The notes below the pieces were generated by a model. That model ran no database searches. It was not told the DNA's origin and worked only from the letters and a program-made list of their open reading frames with translations. Shown in pieces: positions 53,416-62,127 of a stretch of DNA of 64,000 nucleotides. Numbering within the stretch: position 1 is the first letter of the stretch; each line of letters begins with the position of its first letter. The DNA comes from Pseudocalidococcus sp964653145 (lineage in GTDB: Bacteria; Cyanobacteriota; Cyanobacteriia; Thermosynechococcales; Thermosynechococcaceae). A program made the translations under genes and the position numbers. The stretch is from NCBI GenBank assembly GCA_964653145.1, contig CAZZCG010000002.1, positions 124,001 through 188,000 of the forward strand, given 5' to 3'.

Positions 53416-54135
53416 CTACCAGTCTATGGCGGATCCTGCACGATATAGGAGAGGATGGGCCCACCAAAACAAGCCAACAAATATCGCCACACCGACATAG
53501 GCCGGTTTTAAAAATTCCAGGAGATTCAGGGTCTGCTTTCCTTGAATAATTGCTAAAAAGGGAATTATGGAAGTTCGTTCTTTCACGGACAAAAACGCCG
53601 GCCCATAGCGCACCGTTAAGCGGCGATCCCCATGCCAAACCCCAAAGCAATGGTGGGCAATTAACCCCAGGGAAGTGACCACCATAAATGAGGTGCCAAG
53701 CCAGAGGGTATGGGCAATACACCATATCACTTGGCCCCAAAGTTGCGGGTGACGCGTGATCCGGATAATACCAGTTTCGTAGAGGTGAACTTGGGGTTTT
53801 TGGATGGCGGCAATTTCTAAGAGATTAAATGTAGCTGGATACAGGAATAAAAAGGACAGGGCTGATAATCCCCAAACAACCCCCTCCAGGCCAGGAATAC
53901 CCTGTAGTTGCCAAAGTTGGACGCCGTCATAGCGATGTGCCAGAAAGTAGCCAATCATCACAACCGCCAGGGATATACTCACTAGGGCAAAAGCCACGCG
54001 GTATAGTCTGGCCCCAACGTATTTTTCCAGGTGTAAGCGCAATGCCGCCAGACCACTGTGAGCAATGGCAAAGGTCAAAAGTAATCCCACCATGATGGCC
54101 TGGGAAGGAGCTAGCCAACTATGTATATCACTCAC
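53416..54135 (-). CDS. NnrU-family membrane protein (Z-ISO-like)
   Basis: 239 residues from a GTG with AAGGA six bases upstream. Six or so hydrophobic helices. HSGLAALRLHLEKYVGARLYRVAFALVS near 26 and IRITRHPQLWGQVIWCIAHTLWLG near 125 hold conserved His residues. These match the NnrU family, whose plant member Z-ISO is the haem-dependent 15-cis-zeta-carotene isomerase. A carotenoid role is possible, given the lycopene cyclase in this window, but is not shown. It lies upstream of the thioredoxin gene on the same strand with a 14-base gap. Confidence 0.8.
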   Translation of the reverse strand: MSDIHSWLAPSQAIMVGLLLTFAIAHSGLAALRLHLEKYVGARLYRVAFALVSISLAVVMIGYFLAHRYDGVQLWQLQGIPGLEGVVWGLSALSFLFLYPATFNLLEIAAIQKPQVHLYETGIIRITRHPQLWGQVIWCIAHTLWLGTSFMVVTSLGLIAHHCFGVWHGDRRLTVRYGPAFLSVKERTSIIPFLAIIQGKQTLNLLEFLKPAYVGVAIFVGLFWWAHPLLYRAGSAIDW

Positions 54136-54293
54136 TGTGGATCCTTACTTCTGTACAATCTCAAATTACCTCTGTTTGATCTTGGCAGATCTCTCCAGGA
54201 TTGTCCCTAGTTGGGGCATTGAATACATTGATCTTGATCTAGCATTCAAGAATTTTGGTATTATGAGAAGCCTGTGTAGAAATTGCATGGACT

Positions 54294-54378
54294 GGAGAGA
54301 TGGCCGAGTGGTCGAAGGCGCAGCACTGGAAATGCTGTGTGGGGCAACTCACCGAGGGTTCGAATCCCTCTCTCTCCG
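54294..54378 (+). tRNA. tRNA-Ser (GGA)
   Basis: 85 bases. The acceptor stem GGAGAGA pairs with TCTCTCC and the discriminator is G. The anticodon loop is CTGGAAATG with GGA. A long variable arm typical of Ser is present, and the T-arm is GGGTTCGAATCCC. CCA is not encoded. Three bases separate it from the next tRNA. Confidence 0.95.
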
Positions 54379-54381
54379 TTG

Positions 54382-54454
54382 GGGCGGTTAGCTCAGTTGG
54401 TAGAGCGTCTCGTTTACACCGAGGTTGTCGGGGGTTCGAGTCCCTCACCGCCCA
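54382..54454 (+). tRNA. tRNA-Val (UAC)
   Basis: 73 bases. GGGCGGT pairs with ACCGCCC and the discriminator is A. The anticodon is TAC in the loop TTTACAC. The T-arm is GGGGTTCGAGTCCCT. CCA is not encoded. It is probably co-transcribed with tRNA-Ser and is the likely integration target of the decayed integrase downstream. Confidence 0.95.
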
Positions 54455-55803
54455 TGAAATACCCATCTGAGACTATCTGAGATAGCCTAAAAGTCTTTAC
54501 TGGAGGGATTTAAGCCATATTGTTTGTCTCGTTCAGTCTCACTTTGTCTTGGGTAAGTCGAGGGTAGGTGGGGGTGTTTTTCAGGGTATAGCGTATAGCC
54601 CCTAATGGTGAAAGGTGTTGCTCCCAATGCTGACAAAACTGGCAATACCTAAAGCAAAGGCCACCGAGAAAACAAAAAAGCTCTTTGATAGCGGTGGGCT
54701 ATTGTTGGAACTATATGCCGGTAATAAACACTAGCGGCTTAAGCCCCGTTTCCAGGGCAAAGAAAAGCTCTTTAGTCTGGAGCTTTACTCTACGATCACA
54801 TTGGCAGATGCCAAACAGCGGTGGGATGAGGCTAATAAAGTCGTGCTTCACAGTATTTACCCATCCTAAAAACGAAGGGTAATCCAGGTGGCTAATTTTC
54901 TAGTTTGTCGCTCAGGTTTGAAATGGTTGCCAGGAAGCGGTTTACCAAATTTGAGCCAAAGTGGAGAGAAAATCACGTAATCGTGAATATACCAAGGCGA
55001 GCGAACTATGTTAACTTAGCAGATTGAATGTTCAATACAACAATTCACTGCCCCAGAAGCTCTGCAACATTATGACGGATTGTAGAACATGTCTCAGGTG
55101 AGACTATCCATAGAGTCAAAAGTTGAATCTTCCTGATAAGGCTCTACAACGTTGCTACGACTAAAGCCGCACATTAGTGTGAGGGTGAACCTGATGGAAA
55201 CATCACCTTTGGGCTTCTAAGGGGACATAAAGGGTGTGGATCAAAACATCTAGTCATCAAGAAATCAACAGGAATGCAATGAGGAACGCTGAAATACAAA
55301 CTCATCAGTAAACACATCAACTAAGCCGAACAGAAAATCAGTTTCAACAATAGACAGTCATATCAAGGAATGAGAGATAAATATCTCGGAACACACAACC
55401 AGCCGCATTTTACTAATGTTCAGACAACTTTACCGTTGCTTGAGTAAGTTGGTTTTGCAAAATGGAAACACATTTAATCAGATAGTTCATCAAACTATTA
55501 ACATTAACCAGGGAACTCAAAGTCAATAAAAAGTAGTCATTGGGAACACTGCAATCAAGTTAATTAACTTTTGTACTCTAATCATCACACCAAGGCTGGT
55601 ATTGTTCTACCGTAAAACCACTCGACTTTCTAAGGCTACTCTCTTTAATCTATTCTTAAGTCCGTATATTTACTGAGGTAGACTGACGCCAGGAAAGAGT
55701 AACTTTTTACATCACTAATTTCCCTATTCATCAATGTCAAAGAATACGGATTAAGGGTATTATTTTTTAGGTATCTGACAATTGGGTGATGGTTGAATTA
55801 TCT
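54455..55803. mobile_element. Gene-poor fossil integration region behind the tRNA pair
   Basis: About 1.35 kb holding only the integrase remnant. I found no copy of the CCAGGCC/GGCCTGG heptamer in it, whereas about five would be expected at the density of the flanks. The 3' half is A+T-rich and open in no frame for long. I looked for a second copy of the tRNA-Val or tRNA-Ser 3' end as attR and did not find one. It is best read as the stub of a deleted element. Boundaries are approximate. Confidence 0.6.
54627..55126 (+). pseudogene. Decayed tyrosine integrase (P4-type, DUF4102 N-terminal domain)
   Basis: From the ATG at 54627 the frame gives MLTKLAIPKAKATEKTKK, LFDSGGLLLELYAGNKH, then TAG at 54732 where the family has Trp (as in KLWRLKYRF), then RLKPRFQGKEKLFSLELY and LADAKQRWDEANKV, ending at TAA at 54867. 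This is the arm-DNA-binding domain of P4-like integrases. In another frame from 54917 comes FEMVARKRFTKFEPKW, then FTAPEALQ from 55044, then RIVEHVSGETIHRVKS (from 55076), all collinear with the core-binding domain. The catalytic domain is gone. Several frameshifts and stops show it is long dead. It starts 173 bp behind tRNA-Val, same strand. Confidence 0.85.
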
Positions 55804-56742
55804 CTAGGCAGCGTGTTGGCGATACCAGTCAATGGTGTTTTTCAACCCTTGTCGTAAATCCATTCGGGATTCAAACCCAAACGCAGCTCTAGCCCGCTCT
55901 GTATCTAAACATCGCCGCGGTTGCCCATTGGGTTGATCCGGTTGCCAGACAATTTCACCCTTAAACTCCATCAACTCAGCTATAAGTTCAACTAAATCTT
56001 TGATCGAAATCTCAAAGTTAGTCCCTAAGTTAACAGGTTCTGAATCATCGTAGGCAACGGTTCCCATAACAATCCCTCGGGCTGCATCATCACCATAGAT
56101 AAACTCCCGTGTCGGACTACCATTCCCCCAAACCGGGATTTCCCCATCACCCCGCAGTTGAGCTTCGTGGACTTTCCGAATTAAGGCGGGAATCACATGG
56201 GAACTACGGGGATCAAAATTATCACCAGGCCCATATAAGTTCACAGGCAACAGATAAATCCCGTTAAACCCGTATTGCTGGCGGTAGGCCTGGAGTTGAA
56301 CTAAAAGGGCTTTTTTGGCTACACCATAGGGGGCATTGGTTTCTTCCGGGTAGCCATCCCAGATATTTTCTTCTTTGAAGGGAACAGGCGTAAATTTAGG
56401 ATAAGCGCAAATCGTTCCGACACAGACAAACTTCTTCACTCCGGCCTGGAGTGCGGTATGAATCAGTTGCGTCCCCATGATCAGGTTGTCATAGAAGAGT
56501 TCGCCGGGCTTTTCTCGATTCAAGCCAATTCCGCCGACATGGGCCGCCAAGTGAATGACAATATCCTGATCCTTGACGACGGCCTGGCAGGCTTCGAGGG
56601 TGCGGAGGTCGTAATCTTTGGAGCGAGGAATCAGGATGTTATGTTTGTTGGCCCCGGCTTGGAGCAGTTGCTGAACCACCAGAGAACCCAGAAAGCCGGC
56701 CCCACCCGTGACGAGAATTTTTTTGTCGGTTAAATCAATCAT
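55804..56742 (-). CDS. fcl: GDP-L-fucose synthase
   Basis: 312 residues. ILVTGGAGFLGSLVVQQLL at residues 9-27 is the NADP Rossmann motif, and NAPYGVAKKALLVQLQAY near 135 holds the YxxxK catalytic pair. NLYGPGDNFDPRSSHVIPALIRK and GNGSPTREFIYGDDAARG are specific to the Fcl/WcaG group. It epimerises and reduces the GDP-4-keto-6-deoxymannose made by Gmd. The start follows the gmd stop by six bases. GDP-fucose supplies surface polysaccharide. Confidence 0.93.
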   Translation of the reverse strand: MIDLTDKKILVTGGAGFLGSLVVQQLLQAGANKHNILIPRSKDYDLRTLEACQAVVKDQDIVIHLAAHVGGIGLNREKPGELFYDNLIMGTQLIHTALQAGVKKFVCVGTICAYPKFTPVPFKEENIWDGYPEETNAPYGVAKKALLVQLQAYRQQYGFNGIYLLPVNLYGPGDNFDPRSSHVIPALIRKVHEAQLRGDGEIPVWGNGSPTREFIYGDDAARGIVMGTVAYDDSEPVNLGTNFEISIKDLVELIAELMEFKGEIVWQPDQPNGQPRRCLDTERARAAFGFESRMDLRQGLKNTIDWYRQHAA

Positions 56743-56748
56743 GAGTTC

Positions 56749-57831
56749 CTAGTCTGCCTTACTGATTAACTGCCGACTCGCCACCACATCTAAAACAGAT
56801 TCGCTGGTGATTGCCTGACCATTGTTGTTGGTAACTCCCACGGCCTGGAGATCTGCGTTCACCATTAGGGCCACCAATTCGGGGAAGGTTACAGAGGGTT
56901 GCCAGCCTAACTTTTCTTTAGCTTTGGCCGGATCCCCAATTAACAATTCTACTTCCGCCGGACGGAGATAGCGGGGGTCAAATTCAACATAATCTTCCCA
57001 TTTCAAGTTGACATGACCAAAGGCTAAGTCCAGAAACTCTTTAACAGAGTGGGTTTCGCCGGTTGCTACCACATAATCGTCGGGCTGATCCTGCTGCAAC
57101 ATCAACCACATGGCCTGGACATAGTCTTTGGCATAACCCCAGTCCCGTTTGGCATCAAGATTCCCAAGGTAAAGCTTTTTCTGCAATCCGGCCACAATCC
57201 GCGCCACTGCCCGCGTAATTTTCCGGGTAACAAAGGTTTCGCCCCGCCGTGGGGATTCATGGTTAAACAAAATGCCATTACAGGCAAAGAGGTTGTAGGA
57301 TTCCCGGTAATTTACCGTCTGCCAGTGGGCATAAACTTTGGCACAGGCGTAGGGACTGCGGGGATAGAAGGGAGTGGTTTCACTTTGGGGAACTTCTTGC
57401 ACCAGGCCATACATTTCCGAAGATCCAGCCTGGTAGTAGCGCACCGGGGCATCCGTCCGCTGTTGATAATCTCTGAGGGCTTCAAGTAACCGTAAGGTGC
57501 CCAGGCCAACGGTATCAACAGTATATTCCGGTGCATCAAAACTGACGCGAACGTGGGATTGAGCCCCAAGATTGTAAATTTCATCCGGTTGGACTTGTTC
57601 AATGATTTTTCGCAGGGTTGTCCCATCGGTTAAATCCCCATAGTGGAGGGTTAACTTTGGTTTTTCTTGGTGGGGATCCTCATAAACATGGTCAATCCGG
57701 TCAGTATTGAAGGTGGAAGTACGGCGAATAATCCCGTGGACTTCATAGCCTTGGCCTAGGAGGAGTTCGGTTAAATATGAGCCATCTTGACCCGTAATGC
57801 CAGTAATTAGGGCACGTTTAGCATCAGGCAT
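56749..57831 (-). CDS. gmd: GDP-mannose 4,6-dehydratase
   Basis: 360 residues from the ATG at 57831 (TTG at 57843 is an in-frame alternative). ALITGITGQDGSYLTELLL at the start, GIIRRTSTFNTDRIDH, YNLGAQSHVRVSFDAPEYT near 85 and FYPRSPYACAKVYAHW near 145 (YxxxK) are diagnostic. It converts GDP-mannose to GDP-4-keto-6-deoxymannose. It is first in the two-gene operon with fcl, next to the fossil integration region. Confidence 0.95.
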   Translation of the reverse strand: MPDAKRALITGITGQDGSYLTELLLGQGYEVHGIIRRTSTFNTDRIDHVYEDPHQEKPKLTLHYGDLTDGTTLRKIIEQVQPDEIYNLGAQSHVRVSFDAPEYTVDTVGLGTLRLLEALRDYQQRTDAPVRYYQAGSSEMYGLVQEVPQSETTPFYPRSPYACAKVYAHWQTVNYRESYNLFACNGILFNHESPRRGETFVTRKITRAVARIVAGLQKKLYLGNLDAKRDWGYAKDYVQAMWLMLQQDQPDDYVVATGETHSVKEFLDLAFGHVNLKWEDYVEFDPRYLRPAEVELLIGDPAKAKEKLGWQPSVTFPELVALMVNADLQAVGVTNNNGQAITSESVLDVVASRQLISKAD

Positions 57832-57989
57832 AGCAGTCAACAATCCTTAAATAAAATGAAGTCCAAAAGAAAAAGCTAACCCCAGGGGATTTACAAAAGT
57901 TTGCCATAGTTTGCCCCAACCTAGATTTCATTTTTAAACAAATTAGACTGTGGCTCTCTTGAGTTTGCAATCCCCAACACCAGGCCCGA

Positions 57990-58631
57990 TTAACTTGACC
58001 GCCCCCCTGAAGGACTTAAGCAGCCGTGTTCCAGATGCCAGATTGAATCTGCAATGGCCTGGAGTTCGGGAGCTTCATGGGTCACAATCAACAAACTCCA
58101 ATCCCGCTTCAGATTTTCCAGCAATCCAATCAACTGTTGCCGCATTGACCAATCCAGGCCAGCGGTGGGTTCATCCAACAGGAGCAGGTAGGGTTGACGA
58201 ATTAGCTGAACAGCCAAAGCCAAACGCCGTTGTTGTCCACCACTCAGGGCCTGGGGGCGGGTATGAAAGGGTAAATCAGATAGTCCGACTGATTCAAGGG
58301 CCTGCTCGACGCGATCTAGGGAAATTTCTGGATGTCCGAGGCGAAGTTCTTCCAGGATTGTCCCACCACAAAAATAGCGATCCGGAAACTGGAACACCAG
58401 GCCAGCTAATTGTTGGAGATGGGGCGGCGTCAGTTCCTGGGTATGCCAAAAAATTTTGCCGGATGTGGGGGTTGCCAGGCCAGCCAAAATTTCGAGGAGG
58501 GTTGTTTTGCCGGAACCACTGGGACCGATGATCAGTCCAAGCTGCTGAGGTGCCATCTCTAAACAAATGTCCCGCAAAATGGCCTGGGGAGTCGCGGGGG
58601 GATGGTATGACAGTTTATTGATGCTCAGCAA
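57990..58631 (-). CDS. ABC transporter ATP-binding protein, ECF/cobalt-like
   Basis: 213 residues from a TTG (CTG AGC follows). Walker A GPSGSGKTT near 37, signature LSGGQQRR near 128, Walker B LLLLDEPTAGLD near 150, switch His in LLIVTHEAPEL. It is short and resembles EcfA-type and plastid NAP14-like ATPases. No T-component or permease is adjacent. The C-terminus is brief. It is divergent from the TPR gene, whose start lies 25 bases away, so promoters must overlap coding sequence. Confidence 0.8.
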   Translation of the reverse strand: MLSINKLSYHPPATPQAILRDICLEMAPQQLGLIIGPSGSGKTTLLEILAGLATPTSGKIFWHTQELTPPHLQQLAGLVFQFPDRYFCGGTILEELRLGHPEISLDRVEQALESVGLSDLPFHTRPQALSGGQQRRLALAVQLIRQPYLLLLDEPTAGLDWSMRQQLIGLLENLKRDWSLLIVTHEAPELQAIADSIWHLEHGCLSPSGGRSS

Positions 58632-58655
58632 GCCCTATGCCTCGGAGTGAAATCT

Positions 58656-59564
58656 ATGCCTAGCCCATTGTCTGTGATCAAATCCGGATTTCGCCAGATT
58701 TCAGCTCAGTTGTTGGTGACCGGAACCCTCGTGCTTGTGACATCAGGGGGTTGGGTCTGGGCAGGGGATCCCTTTCGAACGGGTGAAACGCGCCGGCCCA
58801 TTTCTGCGGAAACTGAAGCGGTGTTCATCGCCGTATTTCAGGAGGGTGACTACAACAAGGGCAGACAACTTCTCCCCGCAGCATTACAAACCAGTGCCCA
58901 GGAACCGTTAACCTTGACCATGGCTGGAGGGATGGCCTTCTTGGATGGAAATTGGGCAGACCTAAACCGCTATGGTCAACAAACCCTCAGGGCCGCTCAA
59001 AATCTCTCAGCTAAAGATCCCCTGCGCGGTAATCTTTACCAGGCCGTGGGGCAATTTCTCTTAGCTGCCTACGATATGTCAGAAGCAGGAGCGGGACCAG
59101 TGGCGGGAGCAGCCTTAGCGCTGATGCGGGCCCAGGATGTGTTTGGCTTTCTCAACCAGGCCAAGGCCATCAACCCCAACGATCCAGAACTAAACCTAAT
59201 TCAAGGCTTTATTGAATGGGGTCTGGCCAATAATCTAGGAATTTTTCAGATTGAAGATGCCATTACCCGTCTGCAAACCCAAGCTGCCCCTGCCTATCTC
59301 AGTTACCGAGGGGTGGCCCTAGCCTATCGAGATCTCAACCAACCGCAATTAGCCTTAGAGGCCGTTGAAAAAGCCCTAGCAGCAGCTCCAGAGAACCCTG
59401 AATTGCTCTACCTGAAGGGACAAATCCTTAACCAGGCCGGGAATAAGCAAGCCTCTCTCTCCTTCTTCAACCAGGCACTGACCCGCGAAGGACAACTACC
59501 TGCGGAACTGGTGCAACAAATTCGCAATGAACGGGATCAGATTCAAGCGGCACTCCCCCAATAA
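58656..59564 (+). CDS. TPR-repeat exported protein, Sll0314/Alr1548 type
   Basis: 302 residues from the ATG at 58656, with GGAG nine bases upstream (a GTG at 58647 is in frame). A signal peptide (LLVTGTLVLVTSGGWVWAG) leads to GDPFRTGETRRPIS, then helical repeats. The C-terminal pair AYRDLNQPQLALEAVEKALAAAPENPELLYLKGQ is a clear TPR. I recall the family name from cyanobacterial annotations. Function is unknown, but it should scaffold partners in the periplasm or lumen. Confidence 0.75.
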   Translation: MPSPLSVIKSGFRQISAQLLVTGTLVLVTSGGWVWAGDPFRTGETRRPISAETEAVFIAVFQEGDYNKGRQLLPAALQTSAQEPLTLTMAGGMAFLDGNWADLNRYGQQTLRAAQNLSAKDPLRGNLYQAVGQFLLAAYDMSEAGAGPVAGAALALMRAQDVFGFLNQAKAINPNDPELNLIQGFIEWGLANNLGIFQIEDAITRLQTQAAPAYLSYRGVALAYRDLNQPQLALEAVEKALAAAPENPELLYLKGQILNQAGNKQASLSFFNQALTREGQLPAELVQQIRNERDQIQAALPQ

Positions 59565-59646
59565 CCACACACTACCCAACGCCAAGCCTGATTTTAGAAA
59601 AAAACTTCACAATAGAAGGGGTCTGCCCAACTGCTGGAATCCCCCC

Positions 59647-60501
59647 ATGTCAGTCCTTGATGGTCCCTGGACCCATAAATATCTGATCAGCAACGGAATC
59701 AAGCTTCATTACGTTACCCAGGGGGAAGGGCCGTTGGTTCTCCTGCTCCACGGGTTTCCCGAGTTTTGGTACTCTTGGCGACATCAGATTCCGGTTCTGG
59801 CGGAAAACTTCAAAGTCGTTGCCTTGGATCTAAGGGGATACAACGAAAGCGAAAAACCCACCGATATTGGTAACTACAGCCTTGAGGAATTACTGCTAGA
59901 CCTTGATGGGGTGATCACTGGCCTGGGGTACGCCCGTTGCCATTTGGTCGGCCATGATTGGGGCGGATACCTGGCCTGGGCAATGGCTTCCTACTATCCA
60001 GAGCAGGTACAAACCCTATCCGTCCTGAATGCCCCCCATCCCGCCAAGTTTCGTAGTGGCTTGCTTGAGCCAGGCCAAGCGTGGCGAAGTTGGTACATTG
60101 GAGCTTTCCAACTGCCCTGGTTACCGGAAGTTGCCCTAGCTTGGAATGATTACCAGGCCATTGCCACCATTTTCCAGACCCATGCCATTAACCAGGCGGC
60201 CTTTTCCGCAGCCGACATTGAAGCCTATAAGAATGCCGTTGGCCGACGCGGTTGTTTGACTGCCATGGTGAATTATTACCGTAATCTCTGGCCGGGTCTG
60301 TGGGAACGGGATTGGCCACCGCTGAATTTGCCGGTCTTAATGCTCTGGGGGGAAGGAGATAAAGCCCTCAATCTAAATCTGACGGAAGGGACTGAGGCCT
60401 ATGCCCGGGATTTTCGGCTTCAGATTATTCCCCATTGCGGCCATTGGGTTCAACAGGAACAACCCCAGCTTGTTAATCAATATTTACAAGAGTTTATGTA
60501 G
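59647..60501 (+). CDS. Alpha/beta hydrolase, epoxide-hydrolase-like
   Basis: 284 residues from the ATG at 59647; a longer open frame from 59527 overlaps the TPR gene and is not used. HGFPEFWYSWRHQIP at 35-49 is the oxyanion-hole motif and the nucleophile is Asp104 in GHDWGG, the pattern of epoxide hydrolases and haloalkane dehalogenases. The His of HCGHWVQQE near 265 completes the triad. Substrate unknown. Cytoplasmic, no signal peptide. Confidence 0.82.
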   Translation: MSVLDGPWTHKYLISNGIKLHYVTQGEGPLVLLLHGFPEFWYSWRHQIPVLAENFKVVALDLRGYNESEKPTDIGNYSLEELLLDLDGVITGLGYARCHLVGHDWGGYLAWAMASYYPEQVQTLSVLNAPHPAKFRSGLLEPGQAWRSWYIGAFQLPWLPEVALAWNDYQAIATIFQTHAINQAAFSAADIEAYKNAVGRRGCLTAMVNYYRNLWPGLWERDWPPLNLPVLMLWGEGDKALNLNLTEGTEAYARDFRLQIIPHCGHWVQQEQPQLVNQYLQEFM

Positions 60502-60590
60502 TTTCCGCCATATTCCGACCGAGATTCAGGAGTTGTGTGGCATGATCATTTAGTAGTCTATGATGCTGTTTTTTGTTACAGGAGTCTTCT

Positions 60591-61232
60591 ATGTCCCTTC
60601 AACTCGGGGATGTCGTACCCAACTTTACCCAAGATTCTTCCGAAGGGGAGATTAACTTTTACGACTGGGCTGGCGATAGTTGGGTCGTTCTCTTTTCTCA
60701 CCCGGCGGATTACACCCCAGTTTGCACCACAGAATTGGGCCTAGTGGCCAAACTACAGGATGAATTTGCCAAACGTAATGTCAAAACCATTGCCCTGAGC
60801 GTGGATGATGCTGAGTCCCACAAGGGTTGGATTGGTGACATTAACGAAACCCAAAACACTACCGTTAACTACCCTATTTTAGCCGATGGAGACAAAAAAG
60901 TTTCTACCCTCTACGGCATGATCCATCCCAACTCCAGCACCGGCAATACCCTGACAGTGCGCTCGGTTTTTATTATCGATCCCAACAAGAAACTACGCCT
61001 CAGCATCACCTATCCTGCCAGCACGGGTCGTAACTTCGATGAACTGCTGCGGGTAATTGATTCCCTGCAATTGACTGACTACCACAGTGTAGCTACGCCG
61101 GGGAACTGGAAAGATGGTGATGATTGTGTTGTCGTTCCCTCAATCCCCACGGATGTTGCCCGGGAGAAATTCCCCAAAGGCGTGACTGAAATTAAGCCCT
61201 ACCTGCGCTTAACACCCCAACCCAACAAGTAG
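60591..61232 (+). CDS. 1-Cys peroxiredoxin (Prx6 type)
   Basis: 213 residues from the ATG at 60591, with AGGAG six bases upstream. LFSHPADYTPVCTTELG holds the peroxidatic Cys45. The long C-terminal extension (YHSVATPGNWKDGDDCVVVPSI and beyond) is characteristic of the Prx6/1-Cys group. There is no canonical resolving Cys; the Cys near 183 is in the extension. It reduces peroxides and matters for oxidative stress in a phototroph. A possible terminator follows. Confidence 0.93.
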   Translation: MSLQLGDVVPNFTQDSSEGEINFYDWAGDSWVVLFSHPADYTPVCTTELGLVAKLQDEFAKRNVKTIALSVDDAESHKGWIGDINETQNTTVNYPILADGDKKVSTLYGMIHPNSSTGNTLTVRSVFIIDPNKKLRLSITYPASTGRNFDELLRVIDSLQLTDYHSVATPGNWKDGDDCVVVPSIPTDVAREKFPKGVTEIKPYLRLTPQPNK

Positions 61233-61282
61233 ATCGGGTTCAGGGCCCGTTAAGGCTTACGGAAACATAACCGATTTAGCTC

Positions 61283-61317
61283 AACTGTCTGCAGATTCCA
61301 CCTGTGGGCAGTTTTTT
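61283..61317 (+). terminator. Possible terminator after the peroxiredoxin gene
   Basis: AACTG at 61283-61287 pairs with CAGTT at 61309-61313, and the second arm runs into TTTTTTA. Inner bases (TGCAG with TGTGG) pair imperfectly, so the hairpin is weak. Confidence 0.4.
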
Positions 61318-61353
61318 ATGGGGGTTGGGGACTGTCAGGGTAATCTGAGGCGT

Positions 61354-61518
61354 TTAGGAACACCCGCACCCGCTGTGGCCACAACTTTCCTTATGGGGAT
61401 GTCCATCGGCACAGGCCTGGGAGCAGTAGGGTTTGCCATTGGCCATCACAGCTTTGTCCAGCGAAACAATACATAGACAATCGGGACAGGCACATTTCAT
61501 TTGGGTTACGGTCGTCAT
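61354..61518 (-). CDS. smtA: Zinc metallothionein SmtA
   Basis: 54 residues from the ATG at 61518, with GGAGG eight bases upstream; a longer frame to 61563 is not needed. Nine Cys (9, 11, 14, 16, 32, 36, 46, 51, 53) and three His (40, 42, 48) match the bacterial SmtA layout that holds a four-zinc cluster. It buffers zinc and cadmium in the cytoplasm. It is divergent from smtB with the shared operator between them. Confidence 0.95.
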   Translation of the reverse strand: MTTVTQMKCACPDCLCIVSLDKAVMANGKPYCSQACADGHPHKESCGHSGCGCS

Positions 61519-61569
61519 GGGAAAAACCTCCAAAGACAGAACAACAAGCTCTAACACATTCAATATACT

Positions 61570-61583
61570 TGAACAACTGTTCA
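61570..61583. promoter_or_regulatory. SmtB operator (TGAACA-AC-TGTTCA)
   Basis: A perfect six-base inverted repeat with a two-base centre in the smtA-smtB gap, about 50 bp upstream of the smtA start. It extends on one side to GAT, as in the known SmtB/ArsR 12-2-12 operators. An overlapping imperfect repeat (TTCAATATACTTGAA) lies just to its left and may be a second half-site pair. Confidence 0.75.
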
Positions 61584-61654
61584 GATGTCAAAGTGATATC
61601 CTGTAGTCATGCTGGCGATTGGTTTTCCGTCCAGTTTTTCCTTGAGATTTTCTA

Positions 61655-62047
61655 ATGCGCGCCCCCAGCCCACGTCCGATGTCCGAATTCCCTAGTGAGC
61701 CTGCTGTCACCCATCCCCAAAATCCAGACTTATCCCAGGCCAGGAACCATTGCCTCACCCCTGATCAGGCCCAACAAATGGCCGAATTTTTCAGTCGGTT
61801 AGGGGATCCCAATCGGTTGCGAATCCTATCGTTGTTGGCTCAGTCAGAATTGTGTGTGGGAGATTTAGCCTTGGCGTTAGAGATGAGTGAGTCGGCCGTA
61901 TCCCATCAATTACGAGTCCTCAAATCAAGCCGCCTAGTTACCTATCGTCGGCAAGGGCGTCATAAGTTTTATCGGTTGCATGATCACCATGTGTTAGCTC
62001 TGTATGCGACGGTGGTTGAACATTTGGCAGAATCAGAAAATCCTTAG
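61655..62047 (+). CDS. smtB: ArsR/SmtB zinc-sensing repressor
   Basis: 130 residues. The winged-helix core has LGDPNRLRILSLLAQSELCVGDL and MSESAVSHQLRVLKSSRLVTYRRQGRH. The alpha-5 zinc site of SmtB (D104, H106, H117, E120) is preserved at D110, H112, H123 and E126, and SmtB C61 is preserved at C67 (constant offset of six). It should release DNA on Zn2+ and derepress smtA. An ATG at 61679 is an alternative start. About 70 bp separate it from the operator. Confidence 0.95.
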   Translation: MRAPSPRPMSEFPSEPAVTHPQNPDLSQARNHCLTPDQAQQMAEFFSRLGDPNRLRILSLLAQSELCVGDLALALEMSESAVSHQLRVLKSSRLVTYRRQGRHKFYRLHDHHVLALYATVVEHLAESENP

Positions 62048-62127
62048 GTGAGATCTGAATCGCGGAAACTCACTCAAATCACCCTTTCTTGTCTGGCAAA
62101 ATCGGCCTGGGGTATAGTGGCTAGGGC

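Noticed and set aside
54239..54466. Open frame antisense to both tRNA genes
   Set aside because: Coding across two intact tRNAs is an artefact of their sequence; such frames are common false calls (the translated NPRQPRCK type).
54685..54882. 65-aa open frame after the tRNAs
   Set aside because: It is out of frame with the integrase fragments that the same DNA encodes, and the integrase reading is collinear with a known family.
54455..55803. attR-like second copy of a tRNA 3' end
   Set aside because: No repeat of the T-arm and acceptor end of tRNA-Ser or tRNA-Val was seen in the gap, so the element's far border cannot be placed.
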